NCBI RefSeq assembly: GCF_031581025.1
Contig: NZ_JAVLCA010000014.1
Length of the DNA: 58,373 nucleotides
Source of the DNA: Salibaculum sp031581025
GTDB lineage: Bacteria > Pseudomonadota > Alphaproteobacteria > Rhodobacterales > Rhodobacteraceae
Strand: one strand, 5' to 3'
Positions 16,468-26,592 of the stretch are shown here, piece after piece. Numbering within the stretch: the stretch's first letter is position 1; each line of letters starts with the position of its first letter. The notes under the pieces were generated by a model. That model had not been told where the DNA came from and made no database searches. It saw only the letters and a list, made by a program, of their open reading frames with translations. Both the position numbers and the translations under genes were made by a program.

Positions 16468-17271
16468 CTACAGCGCCCGCAGAAGCCCCCGCAACACCTT
16501 TTCCAGCTTGGCCGCCCCCAGCGGCGCCATGGCCTTGGTATGGGCATGGCTGATCGCCTCGTCGCTCATCCCGGCAGCCATGTTGGTGATGGTCGAGATG
16601 GCAGCGCAGCGCAGGCCCAGGAAGCGGCCGAGGATCACCTCGGGCACAGTGGACATGCCCACCGCGTCGGCGCCCATGCCGCGAATCGCACGGATCTCGG
16701 CCGGGGTCTCGAAGGAGGGACCAGAATACCAGGCATAGACGCCGTCGTGCAGCCTGACGCCCCCCGCCTTCGCGGCATTTTGCAAAGCGACGCGCAGGTC
16801 GGGATCATAGGCTGCCGTCATGGGAACGAAGCGCGCCTCGCTCGGCTCGCCGATCAGCGGATTGAGGCCCGAGAAATTGATGTGGTCGGACAGGCACATG
16901 ATCTCGCCCGTGGGCATGTCCGGGTCCAGCGACCCGGCGGCATTGGTGGCGATCATGGCCTCGGCGCCCAGGGCCTTGAGCACCTCGAGCGGCAGGCGCA
17001 TGATGTCGCCGCGGCCGGTCTCGTAGTAGTGCGCGCGGCCGCCGAAGACGGCAACGCGCTGGCCTTCCAGCTGGCCGATCACCAGCTGCGGGACATGGCC
17101 CGAGACGCCCGCCGCGGGAAAGCCCTCAAGCTCGTCATAGGGGATCGAGACGCCATCGACCGCGCCGGACAAGTGCCCAAGCCCCGAGCCCAGGATCAGC
17201 CCCAGCCGCACCGGGGCATCGCCCGCGACCTCGCGGATGGTCGCGGCAAGGGCCTCAGCGTTCCTTGACAT
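16468..17271 (-). CDS. Purine-nucleoside phosphorylase (trimeric type)
   Basis: Phosphorolysis of purine (deoxy)ribonucleosides to base and ribose-1-phosphate. The 267-residue protein is of the PunA/XapA type: GLILGSGLG (phosphate site, 24-32), FGGRAHYYE (76-84), ATNAAGSL (108-115), and AISTITNMAAGM near the C-terminus. The start at 17271 gives MSRNAEALAATIREV and overlaps the permease gene by 17 bases. It is the last gene of the nucleoside-uptake operon, which fits salvage of imported nucleosides. The window also encodes an unrelated hexameric-type phosphorylase (deoD) at 34 kb. Confidence 0.93.
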   Translation of the reverse strand: MSRNAEALAATIREVAGDAPVRLGLILGSGLGHLSGAVDGVSIPYDELEGFPAAGVSGHVPQLVIGQLEGQRVAVFGGRAHYYETGRGDIMRLPLEVLKALGAEAMIATNAAGSLDPDMPTGEIMCLSDHINFSGLNPLIGEPSEARFVPMTAAYDPDLRVALQNAAKAGGVRLHDGVYAWYSGPSFETPAEIRAIRGMGADAVGMSTVPEVILGRFLGLRCAAISTITNMAAGMSDEAISHAHTKAMAPLGAAKLEKVLRGLLRAL

Positions 17272-18223
17272 AGGGCTGCGCGATCGAGGCCGGCGGCATC
17301 GCCCGGCCAATGAAACCGCCCAGGATGATGACGGTCAGGATGTAGGGCAGCGTCTGCGTGAATTGCACGGGAATGGTGAACAGACCGAAGACGTCAATGT
17401 CGGGATAGAGGTTCGCGACAGCCTCGAGCAGGCCGAACAGAAGACAGGCCCCCATGGCGTGGATGGGGCGCCACTTGGCAAAGATCAGGGCGGCCAGCGC
17501 GATGTAGCCGCGCCCCGCGGTCATCTCCTTGCCAAAGCCCGCGGCCTGCGACGTAGACAGGTAGGCCCCGGCGATCCCGCAGAGCAACCCGGTGATCAGC
17601 AGCGCCTTGAACCGCATGCCCACCACCGAGATCCCGGCGGTGTCCACCGACGACGGGTTCTCGCCCACCGCGCGCAGGCGCAACCCGAATCGGGTGCGGA
17701 ACAGCACCCACCAGACCAGCGGCACGGCCAGGAAGGCGACGTAGACCAGCGGCTTGTGCCCCGAGATCAGCTCGGAATAGATCGGCCCCAGCACCGGCAC
17801 GCCGCTCAGCGCGTCGGCGAGGGGCAGCGTGATCTCGCCGAAGCGGGCGCCGCCTGCCAGCACCGGGGTCTGCCCGCCCTGCCCGTAGATCGCATCGCCC
17901 ACCACCACCGTCAGGCCCGAGGCGAGGAAGTTGAGCGCCACGCCGGAAATGATCTGGTCCCCGCGATACAGGATCGACGCCACGCCGTGGATCATGGCGA
18001 AGACCAGAGAGGCGGCCATGCCCGCGGCCAGCCCCACATAGACCGAGCCAGTTTCGTAGGCGATGGCGGCGGCCACGAAGGCCGAGATCAGCATCTTGCC
18101 CTCCAGCCCGATGTCGACAATGCCCGAGCGTTCGGAAAACAGCCCCGCCAGGCAGGCCAGCAGCAGGACCGTGGACAGCCGCAGAGTGGAATCGAGCGTC
18201 AGGAGGAATTGCAGGAAATCCAT
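17255..18223 (-). CDS. BMP-type nucleoside ABC transporter, permease 2
   Basis: The 322-residue protein is a BPD_transp_2 (LivH-like) permease with about eight to ten membrane helices. It includes LFSERSGIVDIGLEGKML, the conserved cytoplasmic segment of this family, and LRAVGENPSSVDTAGISV, which contacts the ATPase. Such permeases pair with a larger partner (here 18223-19323) and import nucleosides, as in NupPQ/RnsCD systems. The start codon abuts the stop of the first permease gene. Nucleoside specificity is inferred from the BMP binding protein and the linked phosphorylase. Confidence 0.9.
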   Translation of the reverse strand: MDFLQFLLTLDSTLRLSTVLLLACLAGLFSERSGIVDIGLEGKMLISAFVAAAIAYETGSVYVGLAAGMAASLVFAMIHGVASILYRGDQIISGVALNFLASGLTVVVGDAIYGQGGQTPVLAGGARFGEITLPLADALSGVPVLGPIYSELISGHKPLVYVAFLAVPLVWWVLFRTRFGLRLRAVGENPSSVDTAGISVVGMRFKALLITGLLCGIAGAYLSTSQAAGFGKEMTAGRGYIALAALIFAKWRPIHAMGACLLFGLLEAVANLYPDIDVFGLFTIPVQFTQTLPYILTVIILGGFIGRAMPPASIAQPYVKER

Positions 18224-19323
18224 CAGTCGGACCTCTTCGCGTAAAGGCGCAGGAAAATGCGTTCGATCGGATCACGGGTCATGTTCACCAGCGCCCCGGT
18301 GAAGATGATGATGAGCGCCTGGATCACCAGCACCATCTCGCGGCTGATCTGCGGCATTTCCCACATCAGTTCGAACCCGCCCTGGTTCAGAATCCCGAAC
18401 AGGAACGCCGCCAGAACGATGCCGAAGGGATGGTTGCGCCCCATCAGGGAGACGGCGATCCCGAGAAAGCCCGCGCCCTCGACGAAGTCCTTGATCAGCC
18501 GTTCCTGCTGGCCCATCACCGCGTTGATCGCCATCATGCCCGCCAGCGCGCCCGAGATCAGCATGGCGATGATCGTCACCCGCACCGACGAAATCCCGGC
18601 GTAGCGCGTGGCGCCGGGGGAATTGCCGAAGGCGCGGATCTCGTAGCCGATGCGCGACCGCCAGATCAGCAACCAGACGAGCACCGCCGCCGCGATGGCC
18701 AGAAGGAAACTGATGTTGGCCGGGGCGGACTTGTTGAAGGCGATACCGAAGGGCTGGAGCATCTCGTGGAAGGTCGGCAGACTCGCACCGTCGCTGAAGC
18801 TGCGCGACTCCGGCACCTGCTGGCCCGGCTTCTTGAGCGCGCCGTTCAGAAGGAAACCGATGATCGCGGCTCCGATGAAATTGAACATGATCGTCGTGAT
18901 TACGATATGGCTGCCGCGCTTGGCCTGCAGGTAGGCCGGGATCGCCGCCCAGCCCGCGCCGAAGGCCGCGGCGCCGATCACCGCGACGGGCAAGGCCAGC
19001 GTCCAGTGCGGCCAGTCCACCGCCAGCAACACCAGCGCGGCGCCAAGGCCGCCCAGCGCCGCCTGCCCTTCGGCCCCGATGTTGAACAGCTTGGCGTTCA
19101 TGGCCACGGCGAAGGCCAGCCCGGTAAAGATGAAATTGGTCGTGTAATACAGCGTGTAGCCGATGCCGCTGGTCGAGCCCAGGGCGCCCTTGACCATGAA
19201 ATAGATCATGTCGAAGGGGTTCTGCCCGATCGCCAGAACCACGAGGCCAGCAACGATAAATGCCAGGGCGATGTTGATCAGCGGCACCAGGACAACGTCC
19301 GCCCAGCGGGGAAGTTCGGTCAT
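18223..19323 (-). CDS. BMP-type nucleoside ABC transporter, permease 1
   Basis: The 366-residue protein is the larger BPD_transp_2 permease of the system. Motifs include YYTTNFIFTGLAFAVAMNAK, then LFNIGAEGQAALGGLGAA, and the ATPase-contact loop EIRAFGNSPGATRYAGIS. About ten membrane helices are apparent. It lies between the ATPase gene (two-base gap) and the second permease gene, so the operon order is binding protein, ATPase, permease 1, permease 2, phosphorylase. Confidence 0.9.
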   Translation of the reverse strand: MTELPRWADVVLVPLINIALAFIVAGLVVLAIGQNPFDMIYFMVKGALGSTSGIGYTLYYTTNFIFTGLAFAVAMNAKLFNIGAEGQAALGGLGAALVLLAVDWPHWTLALPVAVIGAAAFGAGWAAIPAYLQAKRGSHIVITTIMFNFIGAAIIGFLLNGALKKPGQQVPESRSFSDGASLPTFHEMLQPFGIAFNKSAPANISFLLAIAAAVLVWLLIWRSRIGYEIRAFGNSPGATRYAGISSVRVTIIAMLISGALAGMMAINAVMGQQERLIKDFVEGAGFLGIAVSLMGRNHPFGIVLAAFLFGILNQGGFELMWEMPQISREMVLVIQALIIIFTGALVNMTRDPIERIFLRLYAKRSD

Positions 19324-19325
19324 AC

Positions 19326-20930
<1,605 letters not shown>

Positions 20931-20969
20931 GACACTCCTTCCCCCGGGCGCTGTCTGGCCCCAGCGCGC

Positions 20970-20999
20970 GGGGCCGCGCCGATCTCTCAGCGCGGCCCC
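20970..20999 (-). terminator. Intercistronic hairpin between binding-protein and ATPase genes
   Basis: A perfect 10-base inverted repeat (GGGGCCGCGC and its complement) with a 10-base loop lies between the binding-protein stop and the ATPase start. There is no T-run, so full termination is unlikely. It more plausibly protects the upstream mRNA from 3' decay or attenuates transcription, giving more binding protein than ATPase, a common arrangement in ABC operons. Confidence 0.6.
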
Positions 21000-21024
21000 G
21001 GCAATCCTACCCCGTGGCCAACCT

Positions 21025-22023
21025 TCAGAAGTTCAGAACCGGGCAGCTTTCATTGCTGTTGTAGTTGTGAACCTCGATCTCGCCCGCCGCGATCCGGTCA
21101 GCGGCCTCGTCGACCGCTGCCTGCATATCTTCCGTGACCAGCTCGGCGTTGTTGTCGTCGAGCGCATAGCCCACCCCGCCGTTGTCCAGCGTCATGATCT
21201 TCATCTCGCCGGTCTCGATGTCGTCGCCGGCCATGAAGCTCTGGTAGATCACATTATCCACGCGCTTGAGCATCGAGGTCAGGACCTGGCCGGGGTGAAG
21301 GTAGTTCTGGTTGCTGTCGACACCGATGGACAGGATGTCCTCGTCCGCTGCCGTCTGAAGCACACCGACGCCCGTACCGCCTGCGGCGGCATAGACCACG
21401 TCGGCACCCTGGCTGATCTGCGCCAGGGTCAGTTCGGACCCCTTCACCGGATCGTTCCAGGCGGCGGGGGTGGTGCCGGTCATGTTGGCGATGACCTCGG
21501 CGTCCTCGTCCACAGCCTTGACGCCCTGGGCATAGCCACAGGCGAAGTTGCGGATCAACGGGATGTCCATGCCGCCAACGAAGCCGACGGTATCAGTCTC
21601 CGAGGCCATGGCCGCCATCATGCCCACCAGGTACGATCCCTGCTCCTCGGCAAATAGAACCGATTGCACGTTCTCGGCCTCGACCACACCGTCGATGATC
21701 ACGAAACTGGTGCCGGGATACTCGGGCGCGATATCCGACAGCGGGGTCGCCCAGGAGAAGCCGGGCATGACGATGGGGTTGTTGCCATTCTCGGCAAACC
21801 GGCGGATCGCCTGTTCGCGCTGCGCGTCGGACTGGATCTCGAACTCGTCGTAGGAGTCACCGGTTTCCTCGGCCCAGCGCTGTGCACCGTTGTGCGCAGA
21901 TTCGTTGAAGGACTTGTCGAACTTCCCGCCGAGGTCGAAGATCAGGGCAGGCTCGGCCAGGGCGGCACCGGCCGACAGGGCCAGCGCGGCGCTTGCGCCA
22001 AGGAATTTCGTCATGAGGGTCAT
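21025..22023 (-). CDS. BMP family nucleoside-binding lipoprotein/periplasmic protein
   Basis: The 332-residue protein is a BMP/PnrA-like substrate-binding protein. It has a signal peptide of about 23 residues ending ALAEPA with no lipobox cysteine seen, the N-terminal segment GGKFDKSFNESAHNGAQRW typical of the family, and further family blocks such as GFVGGMDIPLIRNFACGY and VVYAAAGGTGVGVLQ. BMP proteins bind purine or pyrimidine nucleosides. It is the first gene of the leftward transport operon. The 157 bases upstream should hold the promoter, but I could not assign one. Confidence 0.92.
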   Translation of the reverse strand: MTLMTKFLGASAALALSAGAALAEPALIFDLGGKFDKSFNESAHNGAQRWAEETGDSYDEFEIQSDAQREQAIRRFAENGNNPIVMPGFSWATPLSDIAPEYPGTSFVIIDGVVEAENVQSVLFAEEQGSYLVGMMAAMASETDTVGFVGGMDIPLIRNFACGYAQGVKAVDEDAEVIANMTGTTPAAWNDPVKGSELTLAQISQGADVVYAAAGGTGVGVLQTAADEDILSIGVDSNQNYLHPGQVLTSMLKRVDNVIYQSFMAGDDIETGEMKIMTLDNGGVGYALDDNNAELVTEDMQAAVDEAADRIAAGEIEVHNYNSNESCPVLNF

Positions 22024-22180
22024 GTGTCTCTCCCGGTTTGTCGTTGTCCGGCGCGGCCTGGACGGCCTGCGCCGCAGTGAAGCGAGCCGATCGCTGTCAT
22101 GCGCAATTTAGGCAACGGGCGCGGGCGGCGGTCAACCGGTTTTTGCGCCGCAGCAGCGCGGAGCACGGCCTGACCTAGGG

Positions 22181-22591
22181 TCAGAGGCACCTTTCAAGCA
22201 TGAGGGCGTCCACCGCGTCACCCGTCGGGCGGGGATAATAGCCCGACCGCGCGGCGAAAGCGCGATAGCCCTGAGCGGTGTAAAGTCCCAGCGCCGCGGC
22301 ATTGTCGGCGGCCACCTCGAGGATGACGCGGCCGGCCCCTGCCCCGCGCGCACTGCCTTCGAAGTCGGCCAGCCGGGCCCTGGCCAATCCCTGGCGCCGG
22401 TGTTCGGGGTCGGTGAGCACCAGAAATATCTCGGCCTCATCGGCCACGACCTGCCCGATAACGCAGGCCTGCCCGTCCCCGAAAACCAGCGCACCGGGAC
22501 GCGCGACAAGCGCGGCGAACTCGGCCGCGGACCACAGGCGCGCGCCGGGCATGGCCCGGGCCATCAGGCCGGCCATCTGATCGGGTGTCAT
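22181..22591 (-). CDS. rimI: Ribosomal-protein-alanine N-acetyltransferase (GNAT)
   Basis: A 136-residue GNAT acetyltransferase with the acetyl-CoA loop RRQGLARARL (motif A) and the NAAALGLYTAQGYRAFAAR segment (motif B). Its position directly after tsaB, overlapping by four bases (ATGA), is the usual place for rimI. RimI N-acetylates ribosomal protein S18 in E. coli. The sequence alone does not prove the target, so the name rests on family plus synteny. Confidence 0.85.
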   Translation of the reverse strand: MTPDQMAGLMARAMPGARLWSAAEFAALVARPGALVFGDGQACVIGQVVADEAEIFLVLTDPEHRRQGLARARLADFEGSARGAGAGRVILEVAADNAAALGLYTAQGYRAFAARSGYYPRPTGDAVDALMLERCL

Positions 22592-23169
22592 GACAGGATC
22601 ACCGGCCCGGGATCACGCGACGGCGCGGCATCGGCAGGCCGCGCATAGCACGGGGCCGGGCGGGCAATCGCGCCGCCGCGCGCAAGGCGGCAGGCCGCGA
22701 TGCGTGCCATGGCTGCAAGGGTGGCCGGCCAGTCGGGGGCGGGTGCCGCGCCGGGTTCCAGCCGCACGGCCTGCGGCCGGGTGGCCTCGAAACGCTGGCG
22801 GTAGACGCGGTCGCGCGGGGCCGGAAGCACCACCTCAACAGGTCGGGGCCTGTCGCGGGCCAGCGCCTCCAGCGTCGTGACCCCGATGGCCGGAATGCCC
22901 AGCCCCAGCGCAAGCCCACGCACGGCGCTGACGGAAATGCGGATGCCGGTGAAATTGCCGGGTCCAGTGCCCACGGCCAACGCGGACAGGTCGGACCAGT
23001 CAAGGACGGCGTCGGCCAGCACCGCACCCAGCAGATCCATGAGCCGCTCGCCCTGCCCACGCGCCATCTCTTCGATCCGCAGATCGGTGATGTCATCGCC
23101 GCACAGCAAGGCGGCGGCGCAATGCGCCGCCGATGTGTCGAAGACAAGAATGTTCGGGGCGGCCTGCAT
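22588..23169 (-). CDS. tsaB: tRNA threonylcarbamoyladenosine biosynthesis protein TsaB
   Basis: TsaB is the scaffold partner of TsaD in synthesis of t6A37 on ANN-decoding tRNAs. The 193-residue protein has the ASKHA-type N-terminus ILVFDTSAAHCAAALL and the family block AVGTGPGNFTGIRI. It is somewhat shorter than E. coli TsaB, mainly in the C-terminal half. It lies 19 bases after the NifU-like gene and is translationally coupled to rimI. No tsaD is in the window. Confidence 0.92.
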   Translation of the reverse strand: MQAAPNILVFDTSAAHCAAALLCGDDITDLRIEEMARGQGERLMDLLGAVLADAVLDWSDLSALAVGTGPGNFTGIRISVSAVRGLALGLGIPAIGVTTLEALARDRPRPVEVVLPAPRDRVYRQRFEATRPQAVRLEPGAAPAPDWPATLAAMARIAACRLARGGAIARPAPCYARPADAAPSRDPGPVILS

Positions 23170-23188
23170 CGATGATACGCGGCTCGGA

Positions 23189-23749
23189 TCAGGCCGCGAT
23201 GGGCCGGACTTCGATCACCTCGGGAATGTAGTGGCGCAGCAGGTTCTCGATGCCCATCTTCAGCGTCAGTGTCGAAGACGGACAGCCCGCGCAGGCCCCC
23301 TGCATGTGCAGGTAAACGATGCCGCGATCAAAGCCGTGAAAGGTGATGTCGCCGCCATCCTGGGCCACGGCGGGGCGCACGCGGGTGTCCAGAAGATCCT
23401 TGATCTGGTCGACGATCTGGCCGTCCTCGCCCTCGTGCTCGGCATGGGCCGAGGCGGCGCGTTCCCCCTCGATCACCGGGGCACCCGACTGGTAATGTTC
23501 CATGATCGCGCCGAGGATGGCAGGCTTCACATGGTCCCATTCGACCGCGTCCTGCTTGGTCACGGTCACGAAATCCGTGCCGAAGAACACGCCCGTCACA
23601 CCCTCGACCGCAAAGATGCGGCGGGCCAGCGGGCTGGGCCCCGCGGCCTCGGGGCTGGGAAAATCGGCCGTTCCATTGTCCAGGACGGCCTGCCCGGGCA
23701 GGAACTTCAAGGTGGCAGGGTTAGGTGTGGATTCGGTCTGTATGAACAT
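23189..23749 (-). CDS. NifU/NfuA-like iron-sulfur cluster carrier
   Basis: The 186-residue protein has an N-terminal Nfu_N domain (MFIQTESTPNPATLKFLPG) and a C-terminal NifU domain with the cluster-binding motif GACAGCPSS (Cys153, Cys156). Such proteins bind and deliver a [4Fe-4S] cluster to apo-enzymes. This class is close to eukaryotic NFU1 and is standard in alphaproteobacteria. It heads the nifU-tsaB-rimI unit. Confidence 0.92.
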   Translation of the reverse strand: MFIQTESTPNPATLKFLPGQAVLDNGTADFPSPEAAGPSPLARRIFAVEGVTGVFFGTDFVTVTKQDAVEWDHVKPAILGAIMEHYQSGAPVIEGERAASAHAEHEGEDGQIVDQIKDLLDTRVRPAVAQDGGDITFHGFDRGIVYLHMQGACAGCPSSTLTLKMGIENLLRHYIPEVIEVRPIAA

Positions 23750-23867
23750 GGGGCCATTCCTTATCGCGTTGGTCAGATATGCGACCCTGCACGCGCGAAG
23801 TCAAGGTGATTTAGAACGGTTCCAATCTGATTGGACCCGCAAGGGCGCTTTCAGAGTGCGAAAGACA

Positions 23868-23893
23868 GGGGCCGGCCCCGCTGGACCGGCCCC
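23868..23893 (-). terminator. Hairpin downstream of the 23.9-24.3 kb gene
   Basis: A perfect 8-base stem (GGGGCCGG and its complement) with a 10-base loop lies 25 bases after the stop of the small secreted-protein gene on the minus strand. It is followed by a weak TCTTT tract. Probably a transcription terminator. Confidence 0.5.
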
Positions 23894-23918
23894 GCATGAC
23901 CTGTCTGGTCCCACGCCC

Positions 23919-24257
23919 TTACATGGCGTCGTCCTCGATCTCGGTCATGGCGGCCATCTCGCCGTCAATCATGACCACGGCCATCACGTCGCTGCGCGGT
24001 TCCTGATCCAGATCGACGCGTACATCGGAATTGGCGCCCGCGTTCAGGTCCACGGACGCCAAAAGCTCACCCCGCTCGCCGGTGTGATAGTCATAGACGT
24101 CCAGCGTTCCGGCGCTCTCGGCTGTCACATTGTCGATCGTCAGCGTCGTGCCTTCCTCCATCTCGCCGGTGACGCCGAAGTAGCTGTCGGCGGTTACCAC
24201 GCCAGCGGTGGTCATCAGTGCAGCGGCGGTGGCAGGGAGCCATTTTCTGGTGAACAT
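23919..24257 (-). CDS. Small secreted protein, unknown function
   Basis: The start at 24257 is preceded by AAAGGA and gives a 112-residue product with a clear signal peptide (MFTRKWLPATAAALMTTAG, cleavage near VTADS). The mature part is acidic, ending TEIEDDAM, with a predicted beta-rich pattern (TLTIDNVTAESAGTLDVYDY). No cysteines occur after the signal. I do not recognise a family. It is a single-gene unit with a hairpin terminator just downstream, and is probably periplasmic. Confidence 0.7.
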   Translation of the reverse strand: MFTRKWLPATAAALMTTAGVVTADSYFGVTGEMEEGTTLTIDNVTAESAGTLDVYDYHTGERGELLASVDLNAGANSDVRVDLDQEPRSDVMAVVMIDGEMAAMTEIEDDAM

Positions 24258-24462
24258 CTTGAGGTCCTTTCTGCCCGTTGCGGGCGGATTGGAGTTCGAA
24301 ACAACCGCACTCTTTCGTTGCGGCTCGCCGAGTAGGTGGCCGCCTGTCAGCGGCTCGAAAAGGGGGCGTGCAGTCACGAAGTGTTCATCCGGATTTGACC
24401 AAGCAATGCTTGAAAGTATTCACCAACCAAGGTTTATCGCCTGGCGGTGGTCACAGGCTCGT

Positions 24463-24484
24463 CGCGACACAGGCCTGTGTCGCG
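24463..24484 (-). terminator. Perfect 22-base palindrome after the stress-protein gene
   Basis: Arms CGCGACACAG and CTGTGTCGCG flank a central GC. The palindrome lies 21 bases beyond the stop of the universal stress protein gene on the minus strand. It has almost no loop and no T-run, so it could be a bidirectional terminator-like hairpin or a protein-binding site. Confidence 0.4.
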
Positions 24485-24505
24485 CCGCGTGTCCGACCCG
24501 CCCGC

Positions 24506-24961
24506 TCAGGTGATCGCTTCGAGGCGTTCCTTGGACATGTCGCCCGGCACGATGGTGATGGGCACCGGCAGCGACCCGGCACTCTTGGTCAGTTGCGTGA
24601 CCAGCGGCCCGGGGCCCTTCTTGTCAGTGCCCGCCCCCAGGACCAGCACGCCGATCTCGGGGTCCTCCTTGACCTGGTCCAGGATCTCGGCCACCGCCTC
24701 ACCCTCGCGGATCACCAGTTCCGGGTCCAGCCCCTGCTTGTCACGCATCCACTTCGCGAAGACCTCGAAATGCACCTCGATACGCTCGCGGGCCTCGGCG
24801 CGCATGACCTCGCCCACGCCGATCCAGTGGTTGAATTCGTCCGGCGGGATGATCGAGAGGATCTCGACCCCGCCGCCCGACTTGGCCGCGCGCATGGCGG
24901 CAAAACGCATGGCGTTGAGGCATTCGCGGCTGTCATCGAGGATTACGAGGAACTTGCGCAT
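24506..24961 (-). CDS. Universal stress protein (UspA family)
   Basis: The 151-residue protein has the Usp fold: MRKFLVILDDSRECLNAMRF at the N-terminus (nucleotide-binding Asp9/Asp10) and a C-terminal loop VLGAGTDKKGPG resembling the ATP-binding GxxG(9x)G[ST] motif, with imperfect spacing. Cytoplasmic. ATP binding is possible but not certain. It is a single gene, with a palindrome just downstream. Confidence 0.9.
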   Translation of the reverse strand: MRKFLVILDDSRECLNAMRFAAMRAAKSGGGVEILSIIPPDEFNHWIGVGEVMRAEARERIEVHFEVFAKWMRDKQGLDPELVIREGEAVAEILDQVKEDPEIGVLVLGAGTDKKGPGPLVTQLTKSAGSLPVPITIVPGDMSKERLEAIT

Positions 24962-25018
24962 TGTGACTCTCCCTTAGCCGGTTGAGTTTGGCCGAGGCCG
25001 CGGGTTGGCGCAAGGTCT

Positions 25019-25879
25019 TCAACCACTGGCGGCCCAGTCCCAGTAGAGGTCGCGCGCATGGCGGGTGACGGGGCCGACCTGGTATTGGCGGTCATCGAAG
25101 GCCGTCACCGGGGTCACCTTCTGCATGTTGCCCGACAGGAAGACCTCGTCGGCCTGCCGCGCGTCCTCGAAGGTCAGCACGCTTTCGTGCACCGTGAGCC
25201 CGTCGGCGCGCAGGTTGGCGATATGGCGGGCACGGGTGATCCCGGCCAGGAAGGTGCCGTTGGGGATGGGGGTGAAGACCTCGCCATCCTTGACGAGGAA
25301 GACATTGGCGGTGGCGCTTTCGGCCAGGTTGCCCATGGCATCGGCGACCAGGGCGTTCTGAAACCCCCGGCTGCGGGCCTCGGCCAGCATGCGGGCATTG
25401 TTGGGATAGAGGCAGGCCGCCTTGGCGTTGACGACTGCATCCTCAAGCACCGGGCGGCGAAACCGCGTGGTTGTGACACCGATGGTATGGTCGGCCGGCG
25501 GCATTGGAATCTCTTCAAGGCAGATGGCAAAGCCCGGCGTCCCCTCGCCCGGCACGATGGCGGCCATGCCGCAGGCCCGGCCCCAGTACATGGGCCGGAT
25601 ATAGACAGCCGCCCCCGGAGGATAGGCCGCAAGCCCCTCGTGGATGATCTCGACCATCTGACGGGTCGAGACATGCGGAGCGAGCATCAGCGCCTCGGCC
25701 GAGTGGTTGACCCGCGCGCAGTGCTTGTCGAGGTCCGGCGTCAGGCCATTCACGAACCGCGCCCCGTCAAAGACGTTCGACCCCAGCCAGGCGCCGTGAT
25801 CGGCCCCGTTGATGACCGGGATGTCGCCCTCGTGCCAGGTGCCATCGAAATAAGTGCGGATGTTGGTGCCCGTCGCCAT
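25019..25879 (-). CDS. ilvE: Branched-chain amino acid aminotransferase
   Basis: A 286-residue class IV PLP-dependent aminotransferase that interconverts leucine, isoleucine and valine with their 2-oxo acids. Family blocks seen: YFDGTWHEGDIPVINGADH at the N-terminus, NVFDGARFV, the PLP-lysine segment VVNAKAACLYPNN, and NLAESATANVFLVKDG. The start at 25879 gives MATGTNIRTYFDG; the extension to 25939 is discarded. It is separated from the upstream ribB-ribH-nusB operon by a strong terminator. Confidence 0.92.
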   Translation of the reverse strand: MATGTNIRTYFDGTWHEGDIPVINGADHGAWLGSNVFDGARFVNGLTPDLDKHCARVNHSAEALMLAPHVSTRQMVEIIHEGLAAYPPGAAVYIRPMYWGRACGMAAIVPGEGTPGFAICLEEIPMPPADHTIGVTTTRFRRPVLEDAVVNAKAACLYPNNARMLAEARSRGFQNALVADAMGNLAESATANVFLVKDGEVFTPIPNGTFLAGITRARHIANLRADGLTVHESVLTFEDARQADEVFLSGNMQKVTPVTAFDDRQYQVGPVTRHARDLYWDWAASG

Positions 25880-25940
25880 GTGCTGCCCTTCGGTTATGCG
25901 GTCGCGGCGACGGTAGGCGGCCCCCTGCACCAGGTCCATC

Positions 25941-25973
25941 GAAAATGCGCCCGGGCCGGGGGACCCGGGCGCA
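25941..25973 (-). terminator. Rho-independent terminator after nusB
   Basis: A perfect 10-base stem (TGCGCCCGGG and its complement) with an 8-base loop is followed on the minus strand by TTTTC. It lies about 150 bases beyond the nusB stop and 62 bases before the ilvE start. It therefore ends the ribB-ribH-nusB transcript and implies a separate ilvE promoter. Confidence 0.8.
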
Positions 25974-26123
25974 CTCGGAGGGGGCCGGTGGGGCCGACCC
26001 GGGCCGAACGAAGCGGGCAGGTGTCGCCGGGCCCCGGATCACCGCGGGACAGGCCGATGATCCGAGCTGAGATATTGGGGTGAGTCGGATTCAGTTTTGT
26101 GACGCCGGCCCTTCGACAGGCGG

Positions 26124-26591
26124 TCAGAACGCCTCGGGCCAGGCCGCGCGGGCCATGTGGTCGAGCACGGCATTGACGAACTTCGGCTCATCGCCCTCGG
26201 GGAAGAAGGCCCGCGCGACGTCAACGTATTCGGTTATGACGACCCTTGGCGGGGCATCCTCGCCGGTCAATTCGGCACCCGCCGCGCGAAACAGGGCGCG
26301 CAGGGTGGGGTCGATCCGCGCGATGGGCCACTTGGCGACAAGCGCACGGTCGGTGGCTTGGTCGATCCGGGCCTGCAGGTTGATAGCCCCATCGAGGATC
26401 GCGCGGAACAGGTCCAGATCGCCCTCGGCCATCTCGACACCTTCGTAGGTTGCGCCAAAGCGATGGGCCTCGAACTCACGGGTGATCCCCTCGACAGTCT
26501 GGCCGCTGCTTTCCATCTGGAACAGCGCCTGCACGGCGTAGAGCCGCGCGGCGGACCGCATCCGGCGTTTCTGATTGTTGGACAGGATCAT
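26124..26591 (-). CDS. nusB: Transcription antitermination factor NusB
   Basis: NusB binds boxA RNA with S10 and supports rRNA antitermination. The 155-residue all-helical protein starts MILSNNQKRRMRSAARLYAV, with AVQALFQMESS (family block) and the C-terminal VITEYVDVARAFF and FVNAVLDHMAR. The start at 26591 is one base after the ribH stop. The operon order ribB-ribH-nusB is conserved in alphaproteobacteria. Confidence 0.95.
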   Translation of the reverse strand: MILSNNQKRRMRSAARLYAVQALFQMESSGQTVEGITREFEAHRFGATYEGVEMAEGDLDLFRAILDGAINLQARIDQATDRALVAKWPIARIDPTLRALFRAAGAELTGEDAPPRVVITEYVDVARAFFPEGDEPKFVNAVLDHMARAAWPEAF

Positions 26592-26592
26592 G

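Noticed and set aside
22170..22184. CTGACC-TAG-GGTCAG inverted repeat at the rimI stop
   Set aside because: Only six-base arms, overlaps coding sequence, no T-run; likely chance in GC-rich DNA.
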